This document shows positions 44,801-54,172 of a stretch of DNA of 64,000 nt, in pieces. Within the stretch, counting starts at the first letter, position 1. Each line of letters begins with the position of its first letter. Source of the stretch: Trichopria drosophilae (lineage: Eukaryota; Arthropoda; Insecta; Hymenoptera; Diapriidae); NCBI GenBank assembly GCA_030407085.1, contig CM059586.1, positions 104,297,501 to 104,361,500 on the forward strand, written 5' to 3'. The notes under the pieces are model-generated. The model made no database searches. It saw only the letters and a list, made by a program, of their open reading frames with translations, and was not told where the DNA came from. A program made the translations under genes and the position numbers.

Positions 44801-46142
44801 TATCAAATTTTATAAAAATCAAAGAAATTTTGTAAAAATAGTCCGCCATATTTAATCCATTATTTTAAATTTAAATAACTATTAACTAGACGTTTAATTT
44901 TATATACTAGCTTCTAAAAATTAGGCCATACGCAAAAGAACTGAATTTTTTATGTATATTAAACGTTACAAAACTAAAAACTAATTTTACGAGTAACATA
45001 ACATGTTACATTAAAAAAAAAATACATTGTGTATAAATGAGTCACGCAAGGTTTTTCCTGTCATTTGATCAATTCTAAAGCCAATAAAATTAATTTCATG
45101 AATGTGCCTAAAAAAATAAAATGCAATTTTCTTCAACCTCAAAGTTTAAAAGTTCTAGAACAATGCCCATATATCTTTCATATCGAAAAATGATTTCGGA
45201 CTTTCAGTGACGTTTACATTTGCAACGTTATTTTTCCACGAATACATTCTTCAAAGAATAGTGTCATATGTCAACGATAAATTTGATTGTTCGAATCGAA
45301 TATTGACAGTATTTTGAGATTTTTTTATGAAATAATTCTTTTCTTTTTCTGGTATTTCTTTCCTTTGTTAAATGATGACATTCGTATAATCGAAATTGTG
45401 AGAAGTGTCAACTCTATGTATCGTTAACCCTGTATATTTGGCTTCCGGTCCATAGATGTTCTTTTGGTGTTCTTTGATTCTAGTTTTTAAGAGTCTACTG
45501 GTTTGACCAATATATACTGAGTTTTTTCGTTATCGTCCTCAATTTTATTCTCACAGGAGAGTAAAAATTTACTTTCGTTTGCGACAAATTTTTTTGTAAG
45601 GGCAATTACTGCCGTTTATAATAAATAAAAGTATATTTTTTATTTTACATTAAAATTAAACACGTACTTTTAATCGTTTTGAATGAGGTTCGGTCCATAC
45701 GAATCCAGCATCTATAAGTTTGACTTTTGCAAGACCTTTCAGCTTTTTTAAACATATCGTGAGAAGTTCTCTCGATTCCAATGCTGCGTGAATCCACTCG
45801 TTAGGTGGTTGCAAGTATCTGTCAAATATAAATGTAACGTAAATATAAATTTTATGGATATAATTTGAATTTGATTTGTACCTTTCGCAACCTCGACAGA
45901 AATGAATAGTAGCTTGTTTAGGAATTCCTTCTGTAATATCGACATGAGTTCTTAAACAGCCAACGCACATATTGACTGGGTTCGGTTCGATCAAAATCCC
46001 ACATTCGCAGCATAATCTACAAAGTGCATTTAAAGGGTTATACTTATACGCAATTTTTAAGAGTAACAAAAATTATTTTATGTAATATTTACACTTGGGA
46101 TCTTCCTTCAGTGGGTACTTCCAGATTTACCATTTGTTCCAT
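38818..46142 (-). CDS. Nmd3: 60S ribosomal export protein NMD3 (10 exons)
   Basis: Adaptor that binds nascent 60S subunits and the exportin CRM1 for nuclear export. Exons by splice sites and frame: 46142-46093, 46016-45882, 45818-45668, 41825-41582, 40049-39899, 39838-39696, 39635-39484, 39424-39309, 39256-39074, 39016-38818, giving 507 aa, the family's usual size. The zinc-binding N-terminus has LCCECGILIEPNPVNMCVGC and FCRGCERYLQPP, then QMCDDCHRTEAKDFW. Family blocks include FVWTEPHSKRLK, KKTFFYLEQLILKH, EGLDFYFASE and LISHDIHSNIYNYKFTYR. The acidic C-terminus (EYNEFLEDLEEDKEMRQNVN…LEEMLEDLVLDD) is where the export signal lies in this family. Introns 3 (3.84 kb) and 4 (1.53 kb) are expanded by transposons. 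The start at 46142 is the first ATG; a second lies at 46133. It converges on the ACAD9-like gene. Confidence 0.95.
40087..41553. mobile_element. Foldback element filling NMD3 intron 4, ~600-bp arms
   Basis: The ends are ATTAACGCCTGAAATG and its inverse CATTTCAGGCGTTAATG. Matching inverted blocks run inward, for example CTCAAAATGGCGTCAACGAT (left, about 40610) against TTGACGCCATTTTGAGG (right, about 41200), to a centre near 40900. A smaller MITE interrupts the left arm at 40115-40304 but not the right arm. Confidence 0.9.
40115..40304. mobile_element. pogo/Tigger-like MITE nested in the foldback left arm
   Basis: TA|CAGTAGTCCCCTCTTATTTT at the left; AAAATAAGAGGGGGA at the right with a damaged end. 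The uninterrupted right arm of the host element shows the empty site. Confidence 0.75.
41840..43575 (+). mobile_element. LINE (CR1/jockey-like) RT half, antisense in NMD3 intron 3
   Basis: Reads NCGPDGIPQCFIKNC, then NRVTSYLNEHNVLN, motif A FIDLNKAFDTLDHNI, GVPQGTILGPLLFIIYINDI, an intact YADDTAIIF box, and the post-RT block (KYLGVNIDSHLRWDSHI). A frame change at an A-run near 42862 is followed by 42868-43062 and another change near 43050. The C-terminus then ends at about 43222, with a 3' UTR and a TATT-rich tail near 43575. The 5' end is truncated. The homology starts only about 20 bp from the exon 4 acceptor of NMD3 on the other strand. Confidence 0.88.
43620..43690 (+). mobile_element. 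Short RT fragment of another LINE
   Basis: FPKLWKITYITPIFKQGD is a piece of the RT fingers (compare FPICWNTSFITPIHKSG at 16.3 kb). Confidence 0.6.
43958..45174. mobile_element. 1.2-kb TIR element in NMD3 intron 3
   Basis: Ends ATATATGGGCATTGTTCTAG and the exact inverse CTAGAACAATGCCCATATAT; the arms match for about 35 bp (to AACTTTTAAACTTT). The interior has no coding capacity. Confidence 0.8.
45235..45530 (-). mobile_element. Penelope-like element fragment with GIY-YIG endonuclease part
   Basis: The minus strand encodes SVYIGQTSRLLKTRIKEHQK and KYTGLTIHRVDTSHNFDYTN, then one stop, then KSQNTVNIRFEQSN. This is the C-terminal GIY-YIG endonuclease region typical of Penelope-like retroelements. 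It lies in NMD3 intron 3 on the sense strand of that gene. Confidence 0.75.
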
Positions 46143-47206
46143 TTTTATGGGATGTCTCACCTTTTTGAAGGCTTTAAATTTTATAAACACGTGTTGCGAC
46201 TTTCCGAGTACTGTTCAGTACTGTTCCATAGTTTCTTTTTGTTATGTTGGCGTTACGTGGTCTATATAGGGAGGTAACTAGCACAGAACACAAAGTAACT
46301 AGTGCCCTTATTTAGTGAATATAGTAATATTTATTCCCCTATTTCTGTGACAATATTACCATAAAAGAACATGAAATCCCTAGAAAAATCGTTAACCCTT
46401 TGAGTCACACATTTCCTTTTATCGAATTTAGCTGAAATTTGAGGTCGCTGATTACGAATCCGAGGTTACTTTTTTGAAATTCAAGATGGCGGATCCAATA
46501 TGTCGGACAAAAATTTTAAATATAATTCGATTGGGACAAAATTCGCTACTTGGGGATTTTCAAGGTCGCTGATTACGAATCTGATGTTATTTTTATCATT
46601 TTAGTCCTATTCTATTTGTAATCTTTATCAATGACCTCCCCGACTGTCCATTTTGCTGGGGTAATCTATGCTGATGATATCAAGTTATTCTCGACTGTAT
46701 CCAGTCCCTTAGATGCCTCCAGACTCCAGCGAGACTTAGACAGCATTGCCGAATGGTCTTCTGCCTTTTTATCAATTTTAAAAAATGTAATATTAGGGGA
46801 AGTAGGGGCAAAGTGGGATTTTGGCGTTTGGCTGTATTGGAACGTTTCCTATGTATTTGTTTGCATTGTTTATTTACAAAAGAGTTATCGTAATACAAAT
46901 TTTGAAACATATTTCAGTTTCCATTCAGTATTTACCAACAGTTCGAACATGACCTAGGAAGTCGAGGTCAATTTGTAAATTCATACATATTTTCAATCGA
47001 TTAGTAAGTATCAATAAATTAAGCGTAATTAAAATCTGAATTGGATGACTTAATAGTCTTCTCTTACACTCCATTTTCGTTTTTTATTTGTTTCATTTGG
47101 AGTTGAGGTTGATTTTTTACGACGTGTTTAAAAAAAATCCATTTTGGGGCAAAGTGGGATATATTCATTCCGTTTTGATTTAGGTTCACAGAGATAAGTA
47201 AGAACT

Positions 47207-47870
47207 ATTAAGAATTAGATTAATTTCTTGGTGTGTACGGTCCTTTTACTTAAATAAACAAATAATAAATTATAAATCATAAATCAAATACATGGGTTGA
47301 CGATTTCAACCACTAAATATGTCGTAAAGTAACTTAATTAGTGAGCATTGCCGGGATTTGTAGTATAACCGCTCAGACCTTTTGATTTTACTGTTCGGAA
47401 TATAAGGAATTTTAATGACTTGACTATTAATGGGTTCTGTGTCCCTCTAGCGGTGATACAGGGAACAATTTTCTATTTTAGAAAATATACGTTTCGTCCC
47501 AGTTTTTTCACGTGGACTCGTCAGTAAGGCCGTGAAAAAACCTGTCTTATACGTATATCCGGTTTTATTTATAAGAGATATTTTAAAATTAATCTAGCAG
47601 AGGAGGAATGCTAGAAAAATTTGAAAAGATATCTATGCATGATAATGGTAACGTGATTTCGTTACACACTGCAGTAGATATGAGGATCCATTATCAAAAT
47701 ATAATATTCGTTGCGAAAGCAACGTCTAATGTTTTTCTCGACCGCTTATAAGTAAATATTAAGAATTAGATTAATTTCTTGGTGTGTACGGTCCTTTTAC
47801 TTAAATAAACAAATAATAAATCATAAATCATAAATCAAATACATGGGTTGACGATTTCAACCACTAATAA
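47207..47870 (-). mobile_element. Hammerhead-bearing retroelement (retrozyme/Penelope-like, non-autonomous)
   Basis: Flanked by the 13-bp direct repeat ATAAGTAAGAACT (47194-47206 and 47871-47883). Direct terminal repeats of 110 bp (47207-47316 and 47758-47867) differ at one position by eye. The unit spacing is 551 bp, so the element looks like one unit plus a fifth of a second, head to tail. It has no open frame. The interior has a hammerhead fold on the minus strand and three more hairpins: 47594-47614, 47648-47665, and 47709-47724, the last with a GAAA tetraloop on the plus strand. Confidence 0.75.
47485..47558 (-). ncRNA. Hammerhead ribozyme, complete core
   Basis: Read on the minus strand: stem III ATATACGT (47558-47551) pairs with ACGTATAT (47492-47485), 8 bp. 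The predicted cleavage follows A at 47550 (GUA). Stem I is TAAG / CTTA (4 bp). The core is CTGACGA, stem II GTCC / GGAC, then GAAA. All invariant positions (C3 U4 G5 A6 G8 A9, G12 A13 A14, A15.1-U16.1, H17) are met. Loop I holds CAGGTTTTTTCACG and loop II CGTGAAAAAACTG, which are complementary with one bulged G. Activity is inferred, not shown. Confidence 0.75.
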
Positions 47871-49757
47871 ATAAGTAAGAACTCTCTTTCTCTCTCTCTC
47901 TCTCTTTCCCCCTCTCTCTCTTGAGTTGTGTCCACGGCTCGTAGTGGCCAAGAAACTAATAAATAAATTTTTAATCAATCTCTCTCTCTCTCTCTCCCTC
48001 CCCACTCTCTTTCTCTCTCTCTGTCAAACCTTTCCAGAAATAATTTTAACAATCCGTCCGACTTTGCCCCTGGATTTTCAGATTTCTCAAAAAAAAAAGT
48101 TTTTTCGTAAAATTGAAATTTGTAATATTAAACAGATACTTTTTTTAAATGCGTTTCATAATAAGTTTGTTGAGGACCTAAATAAGGGTTTCTAAACAAC
48201 ACCTAATCATTCTTATGCCCCATATTTTTTGTATACAAGTTTTTCCAAAACCATCCCACTTTGCCCCTACTTCCCCTATCAGTTTTTCAAAATCGAAATC
48301 TCCCTTTTGTTTTGATTATCTACTTTATACAAATTCAATTTTTCGTGTTTCGAGTGAATCGGACTTAGGAATACTTTTCGACTTTTCCTTGATATTCCAA
48401 TCGCATTTAAATTCAGTAATTAATAAAGCTACTCGAACTATTGGTTTCATTAAGCGTTCTACTATTTACTTTAAGTCTATTCGCTCTATAACATCATTAT
48501 ATAAGACGCTTGTGCTACTAATTCTGAATTATGGATCGGTGATTTGGTCTCCCTCAACATCTATGGGTTACAAATTGCTAAATACCATTCAGCATAAGAT
48601 GATGCGGTACCTGGCCTATAAAGATCAGAGACCGATGAGCCCGCTCAATCATAATTATGAAACCCTCATTGCAAGATACGGTATTGTTGAAATTAGCAAG
48701 TACCATAGATACTACTATTATTTAGTAGTTTATAAATCTTTAAATAATTTTTTAAATTTCAACACGGTTTCAAGTTTTTTTCATTCCCTTATTTCTCACC
48801 ATAATATCCGTAATTTCCGTCCTATTTTTGAACCTAATACTAATCGAACTTTTATTTTTCATTCTCCTATATTTCGTATTGTCAGACTTTGGAACTCCTT
48901 ACCCTTCCCTATTCGGTCATCTCCTTCTATAGCATCGTTTAAATCCCTTATAAAATCCTTTTTATCTTTACCTTGATCTATACACGCTTTATTTTATTTT
49001 TTAGTCACTTAACTTTTTTCTTAAGCGTTTTGCAATATTCTGCGTGGCTTTTTATATTTTGTTGTTTCATATTTTATATTTCTTTGATTGCGTTATCATC
49101 GACCCAGTGCACTCCACTTGCCCGTTGAAAAATGTTAAATAAATAAAAAATAAATAAATTCTAAATGGCGGACAAAGATTTTAAAAATGCCTCTGTTTTG
49201 AACAACTTGTTACACGAGGATATTCGGGATCGCTGATTACGAATCCGATTTCAGATTTTCAAAATTCAATCTTATTTGTCACTCTTTATCGCTAAAAGAG
49301 TTTAGGAAGTATGTAGTCTCTATTCCTGTTGAAAGGTGGATCCCCTACTACATCTTGATCTATACGACTTTCCTTTTATTTTCGTCGTAGAGATGCAATT
49401 CTGAAATTCTTGAAATTTCGTTCAAATTGAGGCATTCATAAAATGTCTGTCCGTCATATTGGATCTGCCATTTTGAATTTGGTAAAACTAAAGCCAGATT
49501 CATAATCTGCGACCCGGAAACCCCCCGAGTAACAAATATTGTGCACATGGAGGCATTTCTACCACTGTCTGCCATATTGTATCCGCCATTTTGAATTTGG
49601 TGAATCTAACATCGGATTCGTAATCAGCGACCCTAAAGACATTGCCATACTAAATTTTGAGTCATTAGTTTTAAAAATGTCAATAATGATTTTTTCTGAA
49701 AAAACATGATTTTCTTATTAATAATGGAACGATGTAACATGGGTCGGTTTTTAACAA

Positions 49758-50058
49758 ATTAAATACTTTTTAAATACGCCTTGTGCCCCATCAATGAGAA
49801 ATCTATATTTCCCCCTCTCGGCTAACTTGCGTGCATTCCCGAGGAGGAAACATATATCAATCACGATGAAAAATTGACCGATTTTTAATTGAAAAGGTTA
49901 TTTTTTTATCATCAGACGAATGAAGCAGAATTCCCTCATTGAAAAAATTAGAGAACTCCACATCTGGTGTTTCATCCCAATCTGCACTGGAATCCCGAGA
50001 GGGGGAAATATAGATTTCTCATTGGTGGGGCATAAGCCATATTTAAAAAGTATTTAAT
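49758..50058. mobile_element. 301-bp foldback MITE
   Basis: ATTAAATACTTTTTAAAT and its exact inverse form the ends. The arms run about 60 bp inward to CCCCCTCTCGG / CCGAGAGGGGG. Confidence 0.85.
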
Positions 50059-50951
50059 GATTTTCTTATATTTGTTTATTTATATAGCATAAACAATAGA
50101 CAATTATTATTCTCTGCAATTTTTATATGTTCCTTCATCACTATAATAACAGATAAAAGCAAAAAGACCGATCTGAATGCGGTATCCAAAATGTAAATAC
50201 AGTCAAAATTCAAAGAAATCAATGTGATAATATGGATTATCTCTATGACTCAAAGGGTTAATAATAGTTGAAGCGGTTGAAGCCGACGGAAGCATACCAG
50301 TTTTCTACGGCTGCATATAAAAATGTATGATGTATCCATAAAAATACAATTTTTTAAGCAGTATAGAGCGTATAGACAAAAGGTTGTTTTAAGGTTTATG
50401 CGTTTAAGTACTCACATTATAAGCGTTTACCAGTAGATCTACTATAATATTACTTACAAAAACAACATTAAGAAAGAACTCTTAGATGTTTCGATACATA
50501 TTGGGTATTCGCGTTATTCAGTATAAGAATTCGTTATGAACGCTTACGGTTTTTGAAGATTTTTTTACGAAATCCGCTTAAAAAAAAATTGTTCCGAACA
50601 CTTAATTTAATAACTATAGCAGATAATCGTTGCACTTTTAAGCATGCACAAAAAATTATTCTAGAATTCTTCATAAAAACTTTAAAGAAGTATTCTTTTG
50701 AAATATTTCAAATTCATAAATACTTCAATCATTCTATCTGCTTGGAAGAGTTCGAATGCTTTTAAATTATTTTGGGAAGCCCCTGAATAATTGATTCTTG
50801 GGTGACCGCTCGAAATCCCCGCGTCAAAATCCTCTACTCCTATAATCCTCGAATTCCAAATCCCTTTTCACAAAAAACTCTGAATTTACTATTGAAGCTG
50901 TATTAAAAGTTGATATTGTTTACTTCGTATTTAGAATTAAGATATATTATA

Positions 50952-51007
50952 AGGTTAGGTTAGATTAGGTTAGGTGACAGTAGGTTAGGTTAGGTTAGGT
51001 AGGTTAG
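50952..51007 (+). repeat. Interstitial TTAGG (insect telomere-like) repeats
   Basis: About nine imperfect GGTTA units, for example AGGTTAGGTTAGGTTAGGTA, with two short interruptions. Confidence 0.75.
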
Positions 51008-51667
51008 CTTTTCTATGCTGTGGGATAGTGAAATCTTCCACCACTTTGGTTGATCTTTGGTGAGACGCTTATTGGCCAAAATTGTGCTACTCGAGAGCGC
51101 TACACCTTTATACTTCCACCATGGACTGAGGTAACTTGTAATAAAAGTATATGTTTTGAAGGGTGATTTGGATGAAGAAGGGGATTTTGAATTCGGGGGT
51201 TTTAGTGGTAGGGGATTTCGGACGGTAACCGATTCTTGCCTTCAAATTATTCAACAGTATTTGAATGTTCGATCAACATTCACTGGCACAAACAAAATCA
51301 GGGATACGAATTCGAAGCATTAAACTTATTGATACATGAAATCCTAACCTAGAATTATGGAGAGTTTAGTCAACAGATAAATTTATTTCCCGTTTTTCTC
51401 GACTATTTCTGCACCAATTTCGCTGAAATATGAACAGCGATCGTATGAAACGATTACTAATTAGATTTTACAGTTCTGCTGTTCTATGCTTCGGCACCGT
51501 GGCGCTGCAACTTGCTTATCGCAAATTGTTGATATACAAGAGTTTTAGGCAGGAAAAAAATCGCTCTATAAAAGTTATTACACGATGCTAACAAATATAC
51601 TTGACTTTACAGAATCCGTTTTCGTGTCAGTAATGAATGTGGAATATCGGAAATAAATTTCACAGTA

Positions 51668-52075
51668 CAGTACAACCTCTCTTGTTCGACATGATCGGTG
51701 TCAGACGCTCTCTCTCTGACCTCGCTAGTTTGACATTTTTTTAACCACGCCCACTATGACGTCACGCAATCGTGATTGGCTCATTTGTTTTTACGACAGC
51801 TAACCTTCTAACCTTCTGTTTTCCTAGCATTAATTTCCAGCCTCCTTGCCATACATATAGAAGTCAAGTAGAAGACTAAAACTTAACAACAACAAATGCG
51901 GAGGTTATGTCGTTCGATTTGGCGGGTGAGGTGCAATCGTCCGGGTCCGGCATAGGTACGTTCGTGTTCGTCGGTAATATAATGGACGGGGCGGGAGAGG
52001 GAAGAAGTCTCCGCCCACTGTCGAACTAAGGAGGTTGTCGAACAAGCGAAGTGTCGAACAAGAGAGGTTGTACTG
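51668..52075. mobile_element. pogo/Tigger-like MITE
   Basis: TA|CAGTACAACCTCTCTTGTTC at the left and GAACAAGAGAGGTTGTACTG|TA at the right. 408 bp, non-coding, with one extra inner copy of the end motif. Confidence 0.85.
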
Positions 52076-52401
52076 TATTTCTTTGCATAGTGTTTTATTT
52101 TCGGTTCTGTTACGTGTTGTTCATGAAGAGATGCGTCCCCTGATGGTCACTCGAGAATATGTATAGTCACTAGTCGAGATTAAGTAACTCATTACGAGGA
52201 CGATTTTTTAAAATAACTTCGCAAAAAGACGCTTTTCTATAAATTGATCATTAAAAATTAGTTTTTATTTTTGAAAGCTATTAGAATAGACATTCAAAAG
52301 TAATTTCTAAAGTACAAAGTGAATTTTCTTTGAACCGTGGATAATGTAATATTTCAAATGAGTGTAAATAACGGCATTTATTAAGGTTTAAGGTTAAGCC
52401 C

Positions 52402-52431
52402 CTGAGGAGGATACGAACCTTCTGTCGAAAC
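52402..52431 (+). ncRNA. Hammerhead-like motif of Penelope type, degenerate
   Basis: CTGAGGA, a weak stem (GATA / TGTC), then GAAAC. The layout matches 19520 and 55352, with an extra purine after the first box. No stem III is found. Confidence 0.3.
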
Positions 52432-54166
52432 ATATGGTAATAAAAGAACAATTAATGGAACCGTTGTGGCCGTTATGTACGTTCATTTGAAATAGTAATT
52501 TCTAAATACCAGTTTATCGATAAATGTCTTTTTGAGGAGCTGTTTAAACAAAAAAATAAGTTGTCTGTATGTCGTGGCCTATAATACAACCAGTCGTTAT
52601 CTCGATTTGACCAACAGGCGGCGCTTCGTCACATATGAGCATAACAAATTTCTTATGCTAGTTCCGGCATGGTTGAGGCATACCGAAAAGGTGCTGCAGA
52701 ATTAGTTCAAGAAAAACGAGAAAATAAACACCGTAGAGTCACTTACCTTTGGAAATTTTTTCTTTTCAACAAAGAAAATGAAAGTTTCTATTCCTTGAAG
52801 TATTTAATATATGTAAGCTTTTATCATTTCGTCTCAGGTATTCTCACGTTTCTTCCACACCTTCAGCTTCCTCGTATTCTTCCTAATAAAACTCCAAATT
52901 ATCACTGAAATTCTGGAGAATACCACTGGAAAATAAAAACAATTTCTGTTTTCATTTAGGATTGGGTAAAAAACAACTCCATAATTGAATATATTCGTCA
53001 TGTATATATTATAGTAAATACGCTTGATATAAAATTTTCTTCGCCGTCTTCTCGTACAATAATATATATCGACGTATAAATATTTTCTCACGCTAGCCCG
53101 TATCAAAAGGAGATTCGGCATGGATTCGCTGATATTTTCGTAATATACTTACGCAACTCACGCACGATTCAAATTCAGTCATATTTATTGACCAGACAGA
53201 ATAAACTCGCACTCATTTCGTTACATGGGCCTGAAGTGATAATCGCTATTCAGGCTCCGGTCTCGTGACCGAGTGATTATTATAAAATACTACTATGTGA
53301 TAGGCTAAAAGCGAAGATCTAAGCCTCGGTTGCGACTACTACTTCAGTCCTCGCTAACCATTCCTTTCCGTAAATAATATAAATTTCTTCTTCAATTACG
53401 AATAAACGATAAACTTATTCGAGTCAGTTTCCACTTAATGCAAATCGACATCTTTTTCAGATCGCGACTTTTTAGTTTAAAATCGATTGATTTTTACGCG
53501 TATGAAAATTTCTCCGAAAGGCAAATTATTGGTATTTTTTTTTATAAAGCAATAAAAAATCATTTGCATATTTCAGCTTGCTAAATTTTCATAAGTACAA
53601 CGATCGCGAGTACGAAAGGTATTAAAAAACTATCTTGATTAAATTCGAAAATTTGTCAAGAAAATAGTCGAAGGCCATTGCTTAATTGTATACATACAGC
53701 TAGCAAAATACAGTTGTTTTGCAGTTTTGTTATTCTGTTTTCATTATAATAATTATAATACGAAAAACATTCTTTCGCCCGCGGTGAGTAACGCAGTTTC
53801 ATTGACGAATCGACTACGGATGGGCTAAAAAGTTATTGTCTACAAGACAAAACGAATCTAACGGTGCAACAGTACCAAAAGATTAATAAAAAAACAGAGG
53901 ATTCAAACTCAAGCCGCTATAAAAACAAAAATGCAGAACACGAAAAGTCCTATGTAATCTTGACCCTGTTTTAAAAACCTGTTTTAAAAACCGGCATTGT
54001 TATTTGATCGCGATTTTCTATTTGTGCGCAATTATTGTACAATTGGTTTTACTCCTCTCGTGAAACTAAATCAGAGAAAGCATGCCGTGTAAAGCAGCAA
54101 TAAATAAATACGCGTATTTACGAGTAGGAGTAACGTTTCAGAGAGTTGCTTTCCTTAAAATCTAAA

Positions 54167-54172
54167 TTTATT
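54167..54172 (-). terminator. AATAAA overlapping the ACK stop codon
   Basis: The hexamer shares two bases with the TAA stop. It would give an almost absent 3' UTR, so a more distal signal may be used. Confidence 0.3.

Larger units (their letters stand above)
46796..48276. mobile_element. TIR element with GGGGAAGTAGGGGCAAAGTG ends
   Basis: TA|GGGGAAGTAGGGGCAAAGTG at the left and CACTTTGCCCCTACTTCCCC|TA at the right, with a 24-bp perfect inverted repeat. The TA duplication sits inside the LINE frame. CT-repeat microsatellites lie at 47885-47925 and 47980-48022. A further element, at 47207-47870, is nested inside. Confidence 0.88.
46600..49158 (+). mobile_element. LINE ORF2 fragment split by a TIR element
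   Basis: 46600-46795 reads PILFVIFINDLPD in a broken frame, then VIYADDIKLFSTVSSPLDAS and a run ending …LKKCNI. 48278-48976 resumes with ISFSKSKSPFCFDY, DLGILFDFSLIFQSHLNSV, NYGSVIWSPSTSMGYK and RLWNSLPFPIRSS to a stop at 48974. A TAAA tail ends near 49158. Joining across the TIR element restores frame. Confidence 0.85.
46396..50257. mobile_element. piggyBac-like 3.9-kb composite
   Basis: TTAA (46392-46395) precedes CCCTTTGAGTCACACATT, and TATGACTCAAAGGG is followed by TTAA (50258-50261). The inner sequence consists of dispersed GGTCGCTGATTACGAATC repeats (46441-46600, 49200-49640) plus a LINE and a foldback MITE. No piggyBac transposase is seen. Confidence 0.65.
50259..54170. other. Gene-free stretch with repeats
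   Basis: No convincing gene. It holds a dispersed repeat copy at 50515-50735 (relative of 6850-7075), TTAGG repeats near 50952, a MITE at 51668 and a Penelope-type motif at 52402. 52.5-54.1 kb shows nothing recognisable. Confidence 0.45.
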
